Positions 49,786 to 58,386 of a stretch of DNA of 64,000 nt are shown one piece after another. The stretch is from Streptomyces luteogriseus (GTDB lineage: Bacteria; Actinomycetota; Actinomycetes; Streptomycetales; Streptomycetaceae): positions 4,898,001 through 4,962,000 of the forward strand of contig NZ_JACHMS010000001.1 in assembly GCF_014205055.1 (NCBI RefSeq). The letters run 5' to 3'. Both the position numbers and the translations under genes were made by a program. Below the pieces are notes generated by a model that was given only the letters and a program-made list of their open reading frames with translations, was not told where the DNA came from and searched no databases. How positions within the stretch are numbered: the first letter of the stretch is position 1; every line of letters starts with the position of its first letter.

Positions 49786-50982
49786 ATGCGCAGCTACCGC
49801 GATCTGTTCCGCACGCCCGAATTCACCCCGTTCTTCCTGGCCGCGTCGGCGCAGACGGTCGCCCAGACCATGGGCGGACTGGCCCTGGGCACCCTGGTCT
49901 ACCGGGCGACCGAGTCACCGCTGCTGTCCGCGGTGAGCATGTTCGGCTCCTCGCTGGTGCAGGTGCTGGGCGCGACCTTCCTGCTCTCCGCCGCCGACCG
50001 GCTGCCCCCGCGTGCGGCCCTGACGGCCCTGCCCCTGCTCTTCGCCGCGGCCACCGCCGCCCTGGCCCTGCCCGGCCTGCCCCTCTGGGGCCTCTTCGCC
50101 GTCGTCCTCGCCAAAGGGCTGGCGGAGTCCGTGGGCGGGGGAGTGCGCTGGGGTCTGCTCAACGAGGTCCTCTCCAAGGACGGCTATCTGCTCGGCCGCT
50201 CGGTGTTCAACATGATGAGCGGCCTCATGCAGATCGCCGGCTACGCGACCGGCGGCGCCCTCGTGGCCCTGCTGTCCCCGCGGCCGGCCCTGCTGGCCGC
50301 CGCCGCCCTGTACGTCGTGGCGGCCGTCGTCGTCCGGTTCGGCCTGACCCGCCGCCCGCCCCGCACGACGGGCCGCCCCTCGGTGTCGGCGACCTGGCGC
50401 GCCAACGCGCTGCTCTGGTCCTCCCCGCCCCGCCGCCAGGTCTATCTGGCCCTGTGGATCCCCAACGGCCTGGTCGTCGGCTGCGAATCCCTCTACGTCT
50501 CCTACGCCCCCGACTCCGCGGGCACCCTGTTCGCCTGCGCGGCGCTGGGCATGCTCGCCGGTGACGTGCTGGTCGGTCGCGTCCTCCCCCCGCCTCTGCG
50601 CCCCCGCCTCGGCTTCCCGCTCCTGCTGCTCCTGGCCGTCCCGTACGTGCCGTTCCTCCTGCACCCGGCGCTTCCGCTCGCGGCGGCCGCGGTGACACTG
50701 GCCTCCGTGGGGTTCGGCGCGAGCCTCGTGCAGCAGGAACGACTGGTGGCCCTCACCCCCGACGAACTGTCGGGGCACGCCCTGGGACTGCACTCGGCGG
50801 GGATGCTCACGACGCAGGGGGCCGCGGCGGCACTGGCGGGATCATTGGCCCAACTCACCTCCCCCGCCCAGGCGATGACGATGATGGCCGTGGGGTCGGC
50901 GGGAGTGACGGTCCTGCTGATGCGTGCGGGGAAGCGGGAGGAGCTCAGGACGGTGAGCTGCGCGACCGGCTCAGGAGGGTGA
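49786..50982 (+). CDS. MFS transporter (drug-exporter-like)
   Basis: 398 residues, about 10-12 helices. N-terminus YRDLFRTPEFTPFFLAASAQTVAQTMGGLALGTLVYRATESPLL is typical of macrolide-type MFS exporters, followed by LVQVLGATFLLSAADRLPPR (motif A-like loop) and GLLNEVLSKDGYLLGRSVFNMMSGLMQIAGYA. ATG 49786 lacks a clear ribosome site. Under likely control of the divergent ArsR-like regulator. Substrate unknown. Converges with and overlaps the MarR gene by 12 bp. Confidence 0.88.
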   Translation: MRSYRDLFRTPEFTPFFLAASAQTVAQTMGGLALGTLVYRATESPLLSAVSMFGSSLVQVLGATFLLSAADRLPPRAALTALPLLFAAATAALALPGLPLWGLFAVVLAKGLAESVGGGVRWGLLNEVLSKDGYLLGRSVFNMMSGLMQIAGYATGGALVALLSPRPALLAAAALYVVAAVVVRFGLTRRPPRTTGRPSVSATWRANALLWSSPPRRQVYLALWIPNGLVVGCESLYVSYAPDSAGTLFACAALGMLAGDVLVGRVLPPPLRPRLGFPLLLLLAVPYVPFLLHPALPLAAAAVTLASVGFGASLVQQERLVALTPDELSGHALGLHSAGMLTTQGAAAALAGSLAQLTSPAQAMTMMAVGSAGVTVLLMRAGKREELRTVSCATGSGG

Positions 50983-51456
50983 GCCGCCGAGGACCGACGC
51001 CGTCCCGGCCTCCACGAACACCTCGGGAACCTCGTTGTCCGCCACGACCCGCGACAGCAGGACGGCCAGCCGGTCCCGCTCCGCGCCGCTCAGCCCGGAC
51101 GGCAGTGCCTCCATGCGACGGCAGGTCTCGGCGTAGAACTTCTCGGCGAGCGCGGCCCCTTCGTCCGTCAGACCCACCCGCACGGCCCGCCCGTCGCGCG
51201 GGTCGCCCTCCCGCCGTACCAGTCCGCGCCGCACCGTCCGGTCCACCAGCCCGGTCAGGCTGGACTTCGCCAGCCCGAGCGTCTCGCCGAGCTCGCTCAT
51301 CCCGTACGGCTGGGGCATCAGCACGCACAGCAACTGCCCCTGCTGCGGCGTCAGTCCGTACGCCCGGCTCGCCTCCGCGTACACACCGTCGACCAGGAAC
51401 GCCGCGCGCACCAGCGCGGCGACGACCCCCACCTGCCCGGCTGCCCCGTTCCCCAT
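50971..51456 (-). CDS. MarR-family regulator
   Basis: 161 residues. The winged helix is YGLTPQQGQLLCVLMPQPYGMSELGETLGLAKSSLTGLVDRTVRRGLVRREGDPRDGRAVRVGLTDEG, with the conserved D-x-R-D wing. ATG 51456 is the first in-frame ATG with family-like sequence; on the minus strand TACCCT lies six bases before it, so the mRNA may be leaderless. A palindrome overlaps that promoter, suggesting autorepression. Confidence 0.87.
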   Translation of the reverse strand: MGNGAAGQVGVVAALVRAAFLVDGVYAEASRAYGLTPQQGQLLCVLMPQPYGMSELGETLGLAKSSLTGLVDRTVRRGLVRREGDPRDGRAVRVGLTDEGAALAEKFYAETCRRMEALPSGLSGAERDRLAVLLSRVVADNEVPEVFVEAGTASVLGGSPS

Positions 51457-51466
51457 CGGCTCAGGG

Positions 51467-51478
51467 TACCGACCGGTA
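51467..51478. promoter_or_regulatory. Short palindrome over MarR promoter (TACC-GACC-GGTA)
   Basis: Four-base arms TACC and GGTA around GACC just upstream of the marR-type gene, touching its probable -10. It could be part of the MarR operator; the arms are short, so this is tentative. Confidence 0.35.
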
Positions 51479-51512
51479 GGTCCACGCACGGGGCGTGCGG
51501 GTCGCTCCTGCG

Positions 51513-52196
51513 TCACTCCTCGGCGGGGGCCTCGCCCTCGATGAGCCGTTCCGCGATGTCGTCGGCCCACTCCTGGGCCCAGCGGCGCAGCCCGGCGACG
51601 GACGGTCCGTCGAGGCCCTGCACGGTGAACGCCCTGTCGTCGAGCCATTCCGTGCCGGTCAGCCGGGCCTGGAGGTCGGTGAGGTCGAAGGTGTCGGGGG
51701 CGTGGCGGCGGCCGAGCTCCTCGAGTTCGGGGTGGCTCCAACGGGCCGAGGCGGCCCGGACGTCGACCAGGTCGCGCGCGAGACCGCGGTCGGCCAGGTC
51801 CCGCACCCGGGTGCCGACGAGGTCGTCGAGGGAGAGCGCCGGCCCGAGCTCCGTCTCCACGGGCGGGCGCCACAGCACCTCCTTGTGGAGGGCGACCTCG
51901 CACTCCACACCGCTCGGCGCGTCGGTCACGAGGAACTGGGCGGACAGTGGCCCGGCCTCCAGGGTCTGCACCATCCAGCCGCGCCCCACCAGCCCGCTCC
52001 GGACGGCGTCCGCGACGCCCTCCAGCGCGGCCGGGTGCTCGGTGGCCACGTCCACGTCCGGCCCGGTCCGCTCCACCAGCCCGTGCGCCAGCGCCGCGTA
52101 CCCGCCGGCGAGGACGAGGGAGTAGGCCTCACCCACCGCCAGCAGATCACCGAGAAGCCGACCGATGGGCTCGGGGACGGCGGGAGCGTCGGGCAT
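51513..52196 (-). CDS. AbiEii/AbiGii-like nucleotidyltransferase
   Basis: 227 residues. LVLAGGYAALAHGLVERTGPDVDVATEH holds the nucleotidyltransferase G-G and D-x-D metal motif, followed by SLDDLVGTRVRDLADRGLARDLVDVRAA, typical of the PF08843 family that includes the AbiEii toxin. No AbiEi antitoxin lies next to it, so it may be an orphan or a housekeeping relative. ATG 52196 is the first family-like start; the frame continues upstream without coding character. Confidence 0.82.
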   Translation of the reverse strand: MPDAPAVPEPIGRLLGDLLAVGEAYSLVLAGGYAALAHGLVERTGPDVDVATEHPAALEGVADAVRSGLVGRGWMVQTLEAGPLSAQFLVTDAPSGVECEVALHKEVLWRPPVETELGPALSLDDLVGTRVRDLADRGLARDLVDVRAASARWSHPELEELGRRHAPDTFDLTDLQARLTGTEWLDDRAFTVQGLDGPSVAGLRRWAQEWADDIAERLIEGEAPAEE

Positions 52197-52335
52197 GTCC
52201 TGATTATCCCGTGAGGGCGGTGGAGAGCTGAGGCGACCGGCCCGGACGGGTGACAGGGGACTGGCCCGAGGCGCCCTCCCGGAGGCGCGGGGAACTGCGC
52301 GATCGGCCCCCACCCCGCCGCACCGGACCACGCGC

Positions 52336-53145
52336 CTACGCCTTCCGCCCCACCCCGCAGTACGCGTCCACGGCATCGGAACCGACCCCGGAACCGGCAT
52401 CACCGGAAATCTCAGGCCGCCACTCGGAAACCCTCACCACGCCCGGCTCCACCAGCTCCAGCCCGTCGAAGAACCCGGCGATCTCCGCGACCGGCCGGAC
52501 GTAGTACGGCACCGCCCCGCTCGCGTTGTACGCCTCCGACGCGGCGATCATGCCCTCACTGGTCGCGGTGCTGTCGCTGATCACCAGGTGGCTGCCGGAC
52601 GGCAGCCCGGCCATGAGCCGCCGCACCAGCTCACGCGCCTGCTCGTAGTCGGCGACGTGGCCGAGGGTGTTGAGGATCATCAGGCCGACCGGCCGGGACA
52701 GGTCGAGCGTGCCGGCGGCGGCCTTCAGGACGGCCTCGGGGTCGTACAGGTCGGCGTCCAGGTACGCGGTCCTGCCCTCGCGGGTGCTGGTGAGCAGGGC
52801 GTTGGCGTGGGCCAGCACGATGGGGTCGTTGTCGACGTAGACGATCCGGGCGTCGGGTGCGACGCGCTGGGCGACCTCGTGCGTGTTGTCGGCCGTCGGC
52901 AGCCCGGTGCCGATGTCCAGGAACTGGCGTACGCCCTGCTCACCGGCGAGATGGCCGACGGCCCGCCCCAGGAACCGGCGGCTCGTGACCGCCACGTCGA
53001 CGAGGCCCGGGAAGATCGACTTGATCTGGTCGCCGATCTCGCGGTCGACCTCGTAGTTGTCCTTGCCGCCGACGAAGTAGTTCCAGAAGCGGGCCGAGTG
53101 CGGCTTGGAGGTGTCGATGCGGTCGCGCGGGCTGTCGTCGGACAC
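52336..53145 (-). CDS. SAM-dependent methyltransferase, DUF574 family
   Basis: 269 residues with the DUF574/PF04672 pattern: KPHSARFWNYFVGGKDNYEVDREIGDQI near the start, FLDIGTGLPTADNTHEVAQRVAP (motif I), IVYVDNDPIVLAHANALL (motif II) and LMILNTLGHVADYEQA. This family is expanded in Streptomyces and mostly unassigned. GTG 53145 has GGAGG seven bases upstream. Monocistronic. Confidence 0.9.
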   Translation of the reverse strand: MSDDSPRDRIDTSKPHSARFWNYFVGGKDNYEVDREIGDQIKSIFPGLVDVAVTSRRFLGRAVGHLAGEQGVRQFLDIGTGLPTADNTHEVAQRVAPDARIVYVDNDPIVLAHANALLTSTREGRTAYLDADLYDPEAVLKAAAGTLDLSRPVGLMILNTLGHVADYEQARELVRRLMAGLPSGSHLVISDSTATSEGMIAASEAYNASGAVPYYVRPVAEIAGFFDGLELVEPGVVRVSEWRPEISGDAGSGVGSDAVDAYCGVGRKA

Positions 53146-53274
53146 GGCGGGGCCTCCTGGGGGGCGGGGAAGGGACACCGGCCCACCAACCTAGGCGAAC
53201 TTCCAGGAGGAGTACGGATGTTGCCACTCCCCGGGGCCGGCCCGCCGTGGGGTTTCGGCCACGGCCCGCTGGTG

Positions 53275-53760
53275 CTACACCCCGCGGGAGGCGATGCCGC
53301 CCAACTCGCCGCCACTGTCGTGCCCGCGGCCCTGGGTGACCAGCCAGAACGCCCATGCCAGGGACCACAGCAGCAGCCCGGCGGCGATCGGCGTACCGAA
53401 GATGATGAGCAGCCCGGCTCCGATGTTGGCTCCGATGCCCCCGGCGGTCAGGATCCGCCACCCCACACCGGCCATGAGCCCCAGCGCCACCAACGGCCCG
53501 AGCACCCCCCACCACCGCCCGTCCAGCGCCCCGCGCAGGGAGCTCCGCACGAGCACCACCGCACCGGCCACCGCCAGCACCAGCCCGAGCCCCCCGGCGA
53601 CGGCGGCCACGCCGTCCCCGATGTCCCACGGCCGGAACGCGTAGTCCAGCTCACTCGCCGGCAGCCCGGCGTAGTTCTGCTGCCCCATCAGCCCCCAGGC
53701 CGCCACCGGCACTCCGCCGACGAGCGCGGCCCCGGCCGCCACGATTCCCCGATTCGTCAT
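53275..53760 (-). CDS. Hypothetical four-helix membrane protein
   Basis: 161 residues. Hydrophobic segments near 5-22, 48-70, 81-103 and 112-138 give four helices, with a polar loop holding QNYAGLPASELDYAFRPWD between the first two. No family recognised. ATG 53760 is taken as start; GTG 53802 is in frame but neither has a clear ribosome site. Monocistronic between the methyltransferase and the esterase. Confidence 0.6.
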   Translation of the reverse strand: MTNRGIVAAGAALVGGVPVAAWGLMGQQNYAGLPASELDYAFRPWDIGDGVAAVAGGLGLVLAVAGAVVLVRSSLRGALDGRWWGVLGPLVALGLMAGVGWRILTAGGIGANIGAGLLIIFGTPIAAGLLLWSLAWAFWLVTQGRGHDSGGELGGIASRGV

Positions 53761-53910
53761 ACGCCCAGGATCGGGGTGCGGTGCCGGGGGCGTCATGAGC
53801 ACGCGTACTCAAGTACGACGTGCGTTCATGTGTCCGCACGTCGCCCGCCCCGGGCCGCCCCGCCGGAACGACCCGTGGCGCGGCGGCGGTGGCCGCCGCG
53901 CCACGGGCTC

Positions 53911-54582
53911 TCAGGGGGCGACCGCGCGGCCCGTCTGCGGGGAGATCGTCCCCGCGCACAGGCCTCGGGAGGCCAGGGTCTGGGCGATGCGGGGGATGGC
54001 CGCCAGGGTGTTGGCCGGCCAGTCGTGCATGAGGATGACCTGGCCGTTGGTGAGGCGGGCTGCGGACTGGACGATCGCGTCGGTGCTCGCGCCGTTCCAG
54101 TCCTGGGAGTCGACGTGCCAGATGATCTCGGTCAGGCCGTACCGGGCCGCGACCGACTTCACCGTCGCGTTGGTCTCGCCGTACGGGGGGCGGAACAGTT
54201 TCGGTGTGCCGCCTCCCCCGTTGGCGACGGCCTGCTGGGTGCGGGAGATCTCGGAGTCGATCTGCGCCTGGCTCAGCCGGGTCAGGTGCGGGTGGGTGTA
54301 ACTGTGGTTGGCGACCCACATGCCGGCCGTCACCTGGGCCCGGACCAGGGACGGGTTGGCGGCCGCGTACTGGCCCTGGTTGAACATGGTGGCCCGCAGG
54401 CCGTTCTGCCGGAGCGCGCCGAGCAGTTTCGTGGTGTTGCCGGACGGGCCGTCGTCGAAGGTGAGTCCGACGTAGCCGTTGCAGGCGGCGGCCTGGGCCG
54501 GGGCGGCGGTCGCGGTCGTGGCGGCCGGGACGGTGAGGGCCGCGGCCGCCGCGAGGACGGCCAGCACCCGTTTCGTCGTCAC
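53911..54582 (-). CDS. CE4 acetyl xylan esterase / polysaccharide deacetylase (AxeA-like)
   Basis: 223 residues. Signal peptide (about 1-27, cleavage near AQA), then a NodB domain: GLTFDDGPSGNTTKLL (catalytic Asp and metal Asp), ANHSYTHPHLTRLS (H-x3-H metal pair), LFRPPYGETNATV and VILMHDWPANTLAAIP (catalytic His). The sequence is very like the catalytic domain of S. lividans AxeA as I remember it, but there is no cellulose-binding domain. It deacetylates xylan outside the cell using a divalent metal. GTG 54582 overlaps the xylanase stop, so the two are coupled. Confidence 0.88.
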   Translation of the reverse strand: MTTKRVLAVLAAAAALTVPAATTATAAPAQAAACNGYVGLTFDDGPSGNTTKLLGALRQNGLRATMFNQGQYAAANPSLVRAQVTAGMWVANHSYTHPHLTRLSQAQIDSEISRTQQAVANGGGGTPKLFRPPYGETNATVKSVAARYGLTEIIWHVDSQDWNGASTDAIVQSAARLTNGQVILMHDWPANTLAAIPRIAQTLASRGLCAGTISPQTGRAVAP

Positions 54583-55256
54583 GACCCGACCCGGATGCTG
54601 GAGCTGCCGCTGCTCTGGTAACCCTCCGTCGCCATGATCATGTAGTACTTGAAGTTGCCCAGGGGCATCCCGGCCCGGGCCCACGCGTCGAAGTGGTTGC
54701 CGGTCGTGATGGTGCCGCCCGTCCGCTTCGACTGCCGCACGCTCCAGTACTGGTCGAAGGTCTTCGTGCCCTCGACCGACGGGGCGTTGTACCGCGTCGT
54801 CTTGTAGATGTCGTACGTGCCGCCGTCGCTGGTGACGGTGCCCTTGTAGGTGCCCGTGGGCCGGTAGGTGCCCCAGTTGTCGACGATGTAGTACTCGATG
54901 AGCGGGTTCGCCGTCCAGCCGTACAGGGTCAGGTAGGCGTTGCCGGACGGGTTGAACGAGCCCGAGTAGGTCACGGTGCGGCGGGCGCCGGTGCTCCAGC
55001 CCTTGCCGGCGACGAAGTTCCCGGTGTTCCGCCAGGACGTGCTGTAACTGCCGCCGGAGGACAGGTTCATGGAGACCGTGCCGGGCGCGTCCGTCCAGAA
55101 CGAGTAGTAGTAGCCGTTGTCGGTGCCCGTCTGGTTCCTGGTGACGACGGTGTCGGCGTGGGCGGTGCCCGGCAGGGCGAGGGCGGCGACGGCGACCAGC
55201 AGCAGGGTGACGGTGCTGCTGAGCAGCAGCCGTAAGCGGCTGAGTGCATGAGTCAT
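54579..55256 (-). CDS. GH11 endo-1,4-beta-xylanase
   Basis: 225 residues. Signal peptide (about 1-38, cleavage AHA) followed by the GH11 jelly-roll: YYYSFWTDAPGTVSMNLSSGG, nucleophile Glu in PLIEYYIVDNWGTYRP, KTFDQYWSVRQSKRTGGTITTGNHFDAWARAGM and acid/base Glu in ATEGYQSSGSSSI. No carbohydrate-binding domain. ATG 55256 has GAGGAGG upstream; the open frame beyond it is not coding. First gene of a xylanase-esterase operon like S. lividans xlnB-axeA. Confidence 0.95.
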   Translation of the reverse strand: MTHALSRLRLLLSSTVTLLLVAVAALALPGTAHADTVVTRNQTGTDNGYYYSFWTDAPGTVSMNLSSGGSYSTSWRNTGNFVAGKGWSTGARRTVTYSGSFNPSGNAYLTLYGWTANPLIEYYIVDNWGTYRPTGTYKGTVTSDGGTYDIYKTTRYNAPSVEGTKTFDQYWSVRQSKRTGGTITTGNHFDAWARAGMPLGNFKYYMIMATEGYQSSGSSSIRVGS

Positions 55257-55357
55257 GGGGGTGCTTCCTCCTCGTATGCGGGGGGTCGATGGAGGCGCTC
55301 TGTCACCCGGGAGTGTTGGTCTGACCCTGTCAACTGTCAATGGTTTCGACGCCGATT

Positions 55358-55370
55358 GCGAAATATTCGC
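55358..55370. promoter_or_regulatory. Inverted repeat GCGAA-ATA-TTCGC before xylanase gene
   Basis: Five-base arms around ATA, about 100 bp upstream of the xylanase start. It resembles the CGAA...TTCG inverted repeats reported near Streptomyces xylan genes (from memory). A similar CGAA-TGT-TTCG lies at 55480-55490, on the far side of a terminator. Confidence 0.45.
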
Positions 55371-55439
55371 CGACCACACGGAGTGCCTGAGGGTTGTTTT
55401 GTACTGTTCGGTGGGGTTTTGAGTTCAAGAGGTGAGGGG

Positions 55440-55471
55440 AACTCTGCCCGGCAGGTTCGGAGGGCAGAGTT
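55440..55471 (-). terminator. Hairpin terminator after DUF4407 operon
   Basis: AACTCTGCCC (55440-55449) and GGGCAGAGTT (55462-55471) pair perfectly over 10 bp around a 12-base loop, 33 bp after the last stop of the four-gene operon. It marks the end of that operon and insulates the xylanase gene. Confidence 0.75.
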
Positions 55472-55503
55472 CCGGTCGTCGAATGTTTCGCCGAACTTCC
55501 GGA

Positions 55504-56868
55504 TCAAACGGTGGTGCTGGTCCCACGCGTCCGCATGATCCGCTCCATCCTCGCCTCCAGTTCCGCCCGTTCCGCCACCGCGCGCTCCGCCTGGGCCCGC
55601 TGGTACTCCTGGTCCAGACGGCTCATGCGGTCGGCCGTGTCCAGCTGGACGCGGTGGCGACGGACGTCGTGCTCCAGGCGGGCGCAGGTCTGCTGGACCT
55701 CGAGTTCCTCGGAGTACAGCTTGCGACTCGTGCGGTGCCGGGCGCCGAGGAGGGTGTCGTAGGCCGTGGCGCCGCTGAGGACCTTGGCGAGGACGGGCAT
55801 GGCGTCCAGGCAGAGCAGGAGCAGGTGCAGCACGATCGTCAGGAAGAGGGCGAAGCCGTCCGACTCGGCGACCTCCTTGAGGCCGTGGGCGCGGGTGAGG
55901 ATGCCGTCGGTGTCCAGGTCGGCGGCCCGCTGCCGGGTCTTGTCGTCGATGGCCTTCTGGAGCGCGGGCTGGTAGCCGTCGGCGGCCCGGTCCTTGCGGG
56001 CGGACAGGGTCCGGCCCTCCGCGACCATGTTCTCCAGCTGCTTCTCGTACGTCTTGACCTTGCTGTTCTTCTCGTACTCGGACGTGGCCTTCCGGGCCCG
56101 TTCGCAGGTGATGGTGACGTCCCGGACGCCGCCCCGCCAGATCCAGTACTTCGGGCCGCACAGGCGCTGTTCCGTGGCGAGCTTGTCGTTCAGGGTCTTG
56201 TTGATGCCGGCGACCTGGGTGCGCAGGGCTGCCGCACGGTCGCTGTTGGTGTCGATCTGGCGGGCCAGTTCCGCCGGGGAGCCCGCCACCTTCAGCTGGT
56301 AGCGGGCGCACTCGGCGCGGCCGGTGGTGGCGGCGCCGTCGGTCGGGTTGCAGGAGACGAGCATGCCCCGGTAGTCGGCGACCCGCTGCTCGTTGCCGAC
56401 GGCGATCTCCTGGCGGATCTCCTTGTCGAAGATCTGGAAGAGGATCGGTTCGGCGATGAACAGGCCCAGCAGCACCGAGAGGAAGAAGCGGACGAGGAGC
56501 GTCCATTTGCGGACTCCGGTGCCGTGGGTGCTGGAGACCAGCCAGCTGTCCAGGGCCAGGATCACCCAGAACCAGACCACGGCCACCCCGAGGACCGCCG
56601 CCAACGGCAGGTCGGAGCGGAAGCTGGAGAGCGCCAGGACCATCGAGATCGCGCCCAGCAGCGCCGTGTTGACGACGAGGGCGCCGTACCAGGTGTAGCG
56701 GGGACGGTCCTCAGGCACCCAGGAGAGGAGACCCTCCTCGATGCCGATGAGGCGGCGCAGCCGGGGGGCCCAGCCGTACGCCGGGGGCGCCGGGCGCGAC
56801 TGGCTGCCGCCCCGGTCGTCGTCGTAGGCGGCGCTGTCGGCCGGGCGGAGCGGGGTGTCAGTGGCCAA
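55504..56868 (-). CDS. DUF4407 domain membrane protein
   Basis: 454 residues. Three helices near 60-80, 87-105 and 120-142 with the DUF4407 sequence VVWFWVILALDSWLVSS and LLGLFIAEPILFQIFDKEI, a long, partly coiled-coil outer or periplasm-side domain with paired Cys, and a fourth helix (about 345-375, LFLTIVLHLLLLCLDAMPVL) followed by an Arg/Glu-rich coiled coil. TTG 56868 has GGAGGGG upstream and overlaps the preceding stop by 11 bp. Last gene of the operon. It may be the membrane output of the system; the family's role is unknown. Confidence 0.8.
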   Translation of the reverse strand: MATDTPLRPADSAAYDDDRGGSQSRPAPPAYGWAPRLRRLIGIEEGLLSWVPEDRPRYTWYGALVVNTALLGAISMVLALSSFRSDLPLAAVLGVAVVWFWVILALDSWLVSSTHGTGVRKWTLLVRFFLSVLLGLFIAEPILFQIFDKEIRQEIAVGNEQRVADYRGMLVSCNPTDGAATTGRAECARYQLKVAGSPAELARQIDTNSDRAAALRTQVAGINKTLNDKLATEQRLCGPKYWIWRGGVRDVTITCERARKATSEYEKNSKVKTYEKQLENMVAEGRTLSARKDRAADGYQPALQKAIDDKTRQRAADLDTDGILTRAHGLKEVAESDGFALFLTIVLHLLLLCLDAMPVLAKVLSGATAYDTLLGARHRTSRKLYSEELEVQQTCARLEHDVRRHRVQLDTADRMSRLDQEYQRAQAERAVAERAELEARMERIMRTRGTSTTV

Positions 56869-58381
56869 GGCTCCCCTCCTGGTTCGCGGGGTCGAAGTCG
56901 TCGACGTCGGTGTCGTCGTCCACGGCGGTTCCGGTGTCGGGGGCGGGCCGTCCGGGCGCCCGGCGCAGCGCACCCTTCACCTCACCCTTCAGCTCCTGCT
57001 GCGGAGCCCCGGGCCCGCCGCCCTGTGGCGTGGTCTGGTTGTACGGGACGTCGCCGACGCTGTTGATGAAGGCGCCCGCGTCGTACATGGTGCTGTCGAA
57101 CAGGCCCCGGTCGATGGCCTGTTTGCCGAGGGTGGCGCGCACCGTGAGCTGCTGCTTGGCCAGCTCGTGCTGGTCGCGTTGGAGTTCCTTGGCGTCCTCG
57201 CGCTTCTCGATGCGCCGGCGCAGGCTGTCCTGGTGCTCCAGATCCCAGCGCCGGGCCTTCTCCTCCCGCTCGGCGGCGGTCTCCTCCCGCTCCTCCTTGC
57301 GGGTCAGCTCCTGGCGCCGGTCGTCACGTTCGACCTTCCAGCGCTCGTCCTCCCGGTCCAGGCCGCGGCGGGTGAGCTCGTAGTCCCGATCCAGGCGCAG
57401 CCGGTCGTCCTTGCGGGAGTCCCAGCGCTCCTCGGCCTGGTGCAGCCGCTGGGACAGCTCGTCGGCGCTGATGTCGCCGTTGCGCCAGGCGAGGTAGTCG
57501 GCGGCGACCGGGTCGGAACCGATCAGCTTGATGTCGTCCTCGATCTCGGCCCTGGTGAAACGGTTGCGCCGACGCTCGATCTCCAGCTCGTAGTTCTGCT
57601 GATCGGCACCGGACTCGCGCTCGTAGCCGGTGCGCAGCGTCTCCTCCTGCTGCCGGTTGCGCTCCTTGCGCACCGCCTGCAGGCTGCGGATCTCCTCGCG
57701 CTTCAGCTCCAGCTCGGCCTCGCGCAGGGCCCGGTCCAGGGCCGCCTCCTGCTCCATCTCCTCCCGCTGGCGGTCGCGTTCGCGGTCCCGGCGGGTCCGC
57801 TCCAGCTCCGCGACGTACGCGGACATCTCCTCGGGCGTCAGAACCTCGATCACCCCGTGCCGGGCGCGGATCCCCGACACGACGGAGGGCCGCATCTCGT
57901 GGTACGCGGTCAGCCGGGCGTCGATCCGGTTGCGCACGGCGGCGGTCTCGACGACGGGCAGGTCGCTGCCGTCCTCGGTGAGGCCGGGCACCTCGCGCAG
58001 ATGCGAGAGCAGCAGTGCCTCCACGTCGGTCACGCCGTCGCGCACGACCGCGCACGGGTCGGTGACCGTGCAGTGGAACCAGGCCCGCACGGTGAAGTCA
58101 CCCGCCTCCGACGAGGGGATCCGCGTCTCCACGACGACGGGGACCTCGATACGCCGGTCCACGACGGTGACCGAGCTGGCGTCGAGCACCACCGGGTCGT
58201 CGGCGCGCAGCTGTCCGTGGTCCTCGACGTACTCCTCGCCGACCCGGAAGACCCGCACCTGGTGGGCGGCCACCTTGGGCAGCTCGTCGTCGCCGCGCGT
58301 CGTCCGCTTGCGCCAGAGGCCGCCGCGCTTCTCCGGCCGCCCGTACTCCCGCTGCTCGACGAGCGGGTATTTCTCAGCCAT
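56858..58381 (-). CDS. SPFH-like coiled-coil protein
   Basis: 507 residues. An N-terminal region (about 40-190) with VRVFRVGEEYVEDHGQLRAD, VTVVDRRIEVPVVVETRIP and VRAWFHCTVTDPCAVVRDGV follows the beta-strand order of SPFH/prohibitin-like domains. Residues ~190-430 are extremely charged coiled coil (ERTRRDRERDRQREEMEQEA), and the tail is Gly/Pro/Asp-rich. SPFH proteins assemble into membrane-bound rings. ATG 58381 lies five bases after the NTPase stop. Assignment rests on pattern, not on a clear motif. Confidence 0.6.
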   Translation of the reverse strand: MAEKYPLVEQREYGRPEKRGGLWRKRTTRGDDELPKVAAHQVRVFRVGEEYVEDHGQLRADDPVVLDASSVTVVDRRIEVPVVVETRIPSSEAGDFTVRAWFHCTVTDPCAVVRDGVTDVEALLLSHLREVPGLTEDGSDLPVVETAAVRNRIDARLTAYHEMRPSVVSGIRARHGVIEVLTPEEMSAYVAELERTRRDRERDRQREEMEQEAALDRALREAELELKREEIRSLQAVRKERNRQQEETLRTGYERESGADQQNYELEIERRRNRFTRAEIEDDIKLIGSDPVAADYLAWRNGDISADELSQRLHQAEERWDSRKDDRLRLDRDYELTRRGLDREDERWKVERDDRRQELTRKEEREETAAEREEKARRWDLEHQDSLRRRIEKREDAKELQRDQHELAKQQLTVRATLGKQAIDRGLFDSTMYDAGAFINSVGDVPYNQTTPQGGGPGAPQQELKGEVKGALRRAPGRPAPDTGTAVDDDTDVDDFDPANQEGSLGH

Positions 58382-58386
58382 GCCTG

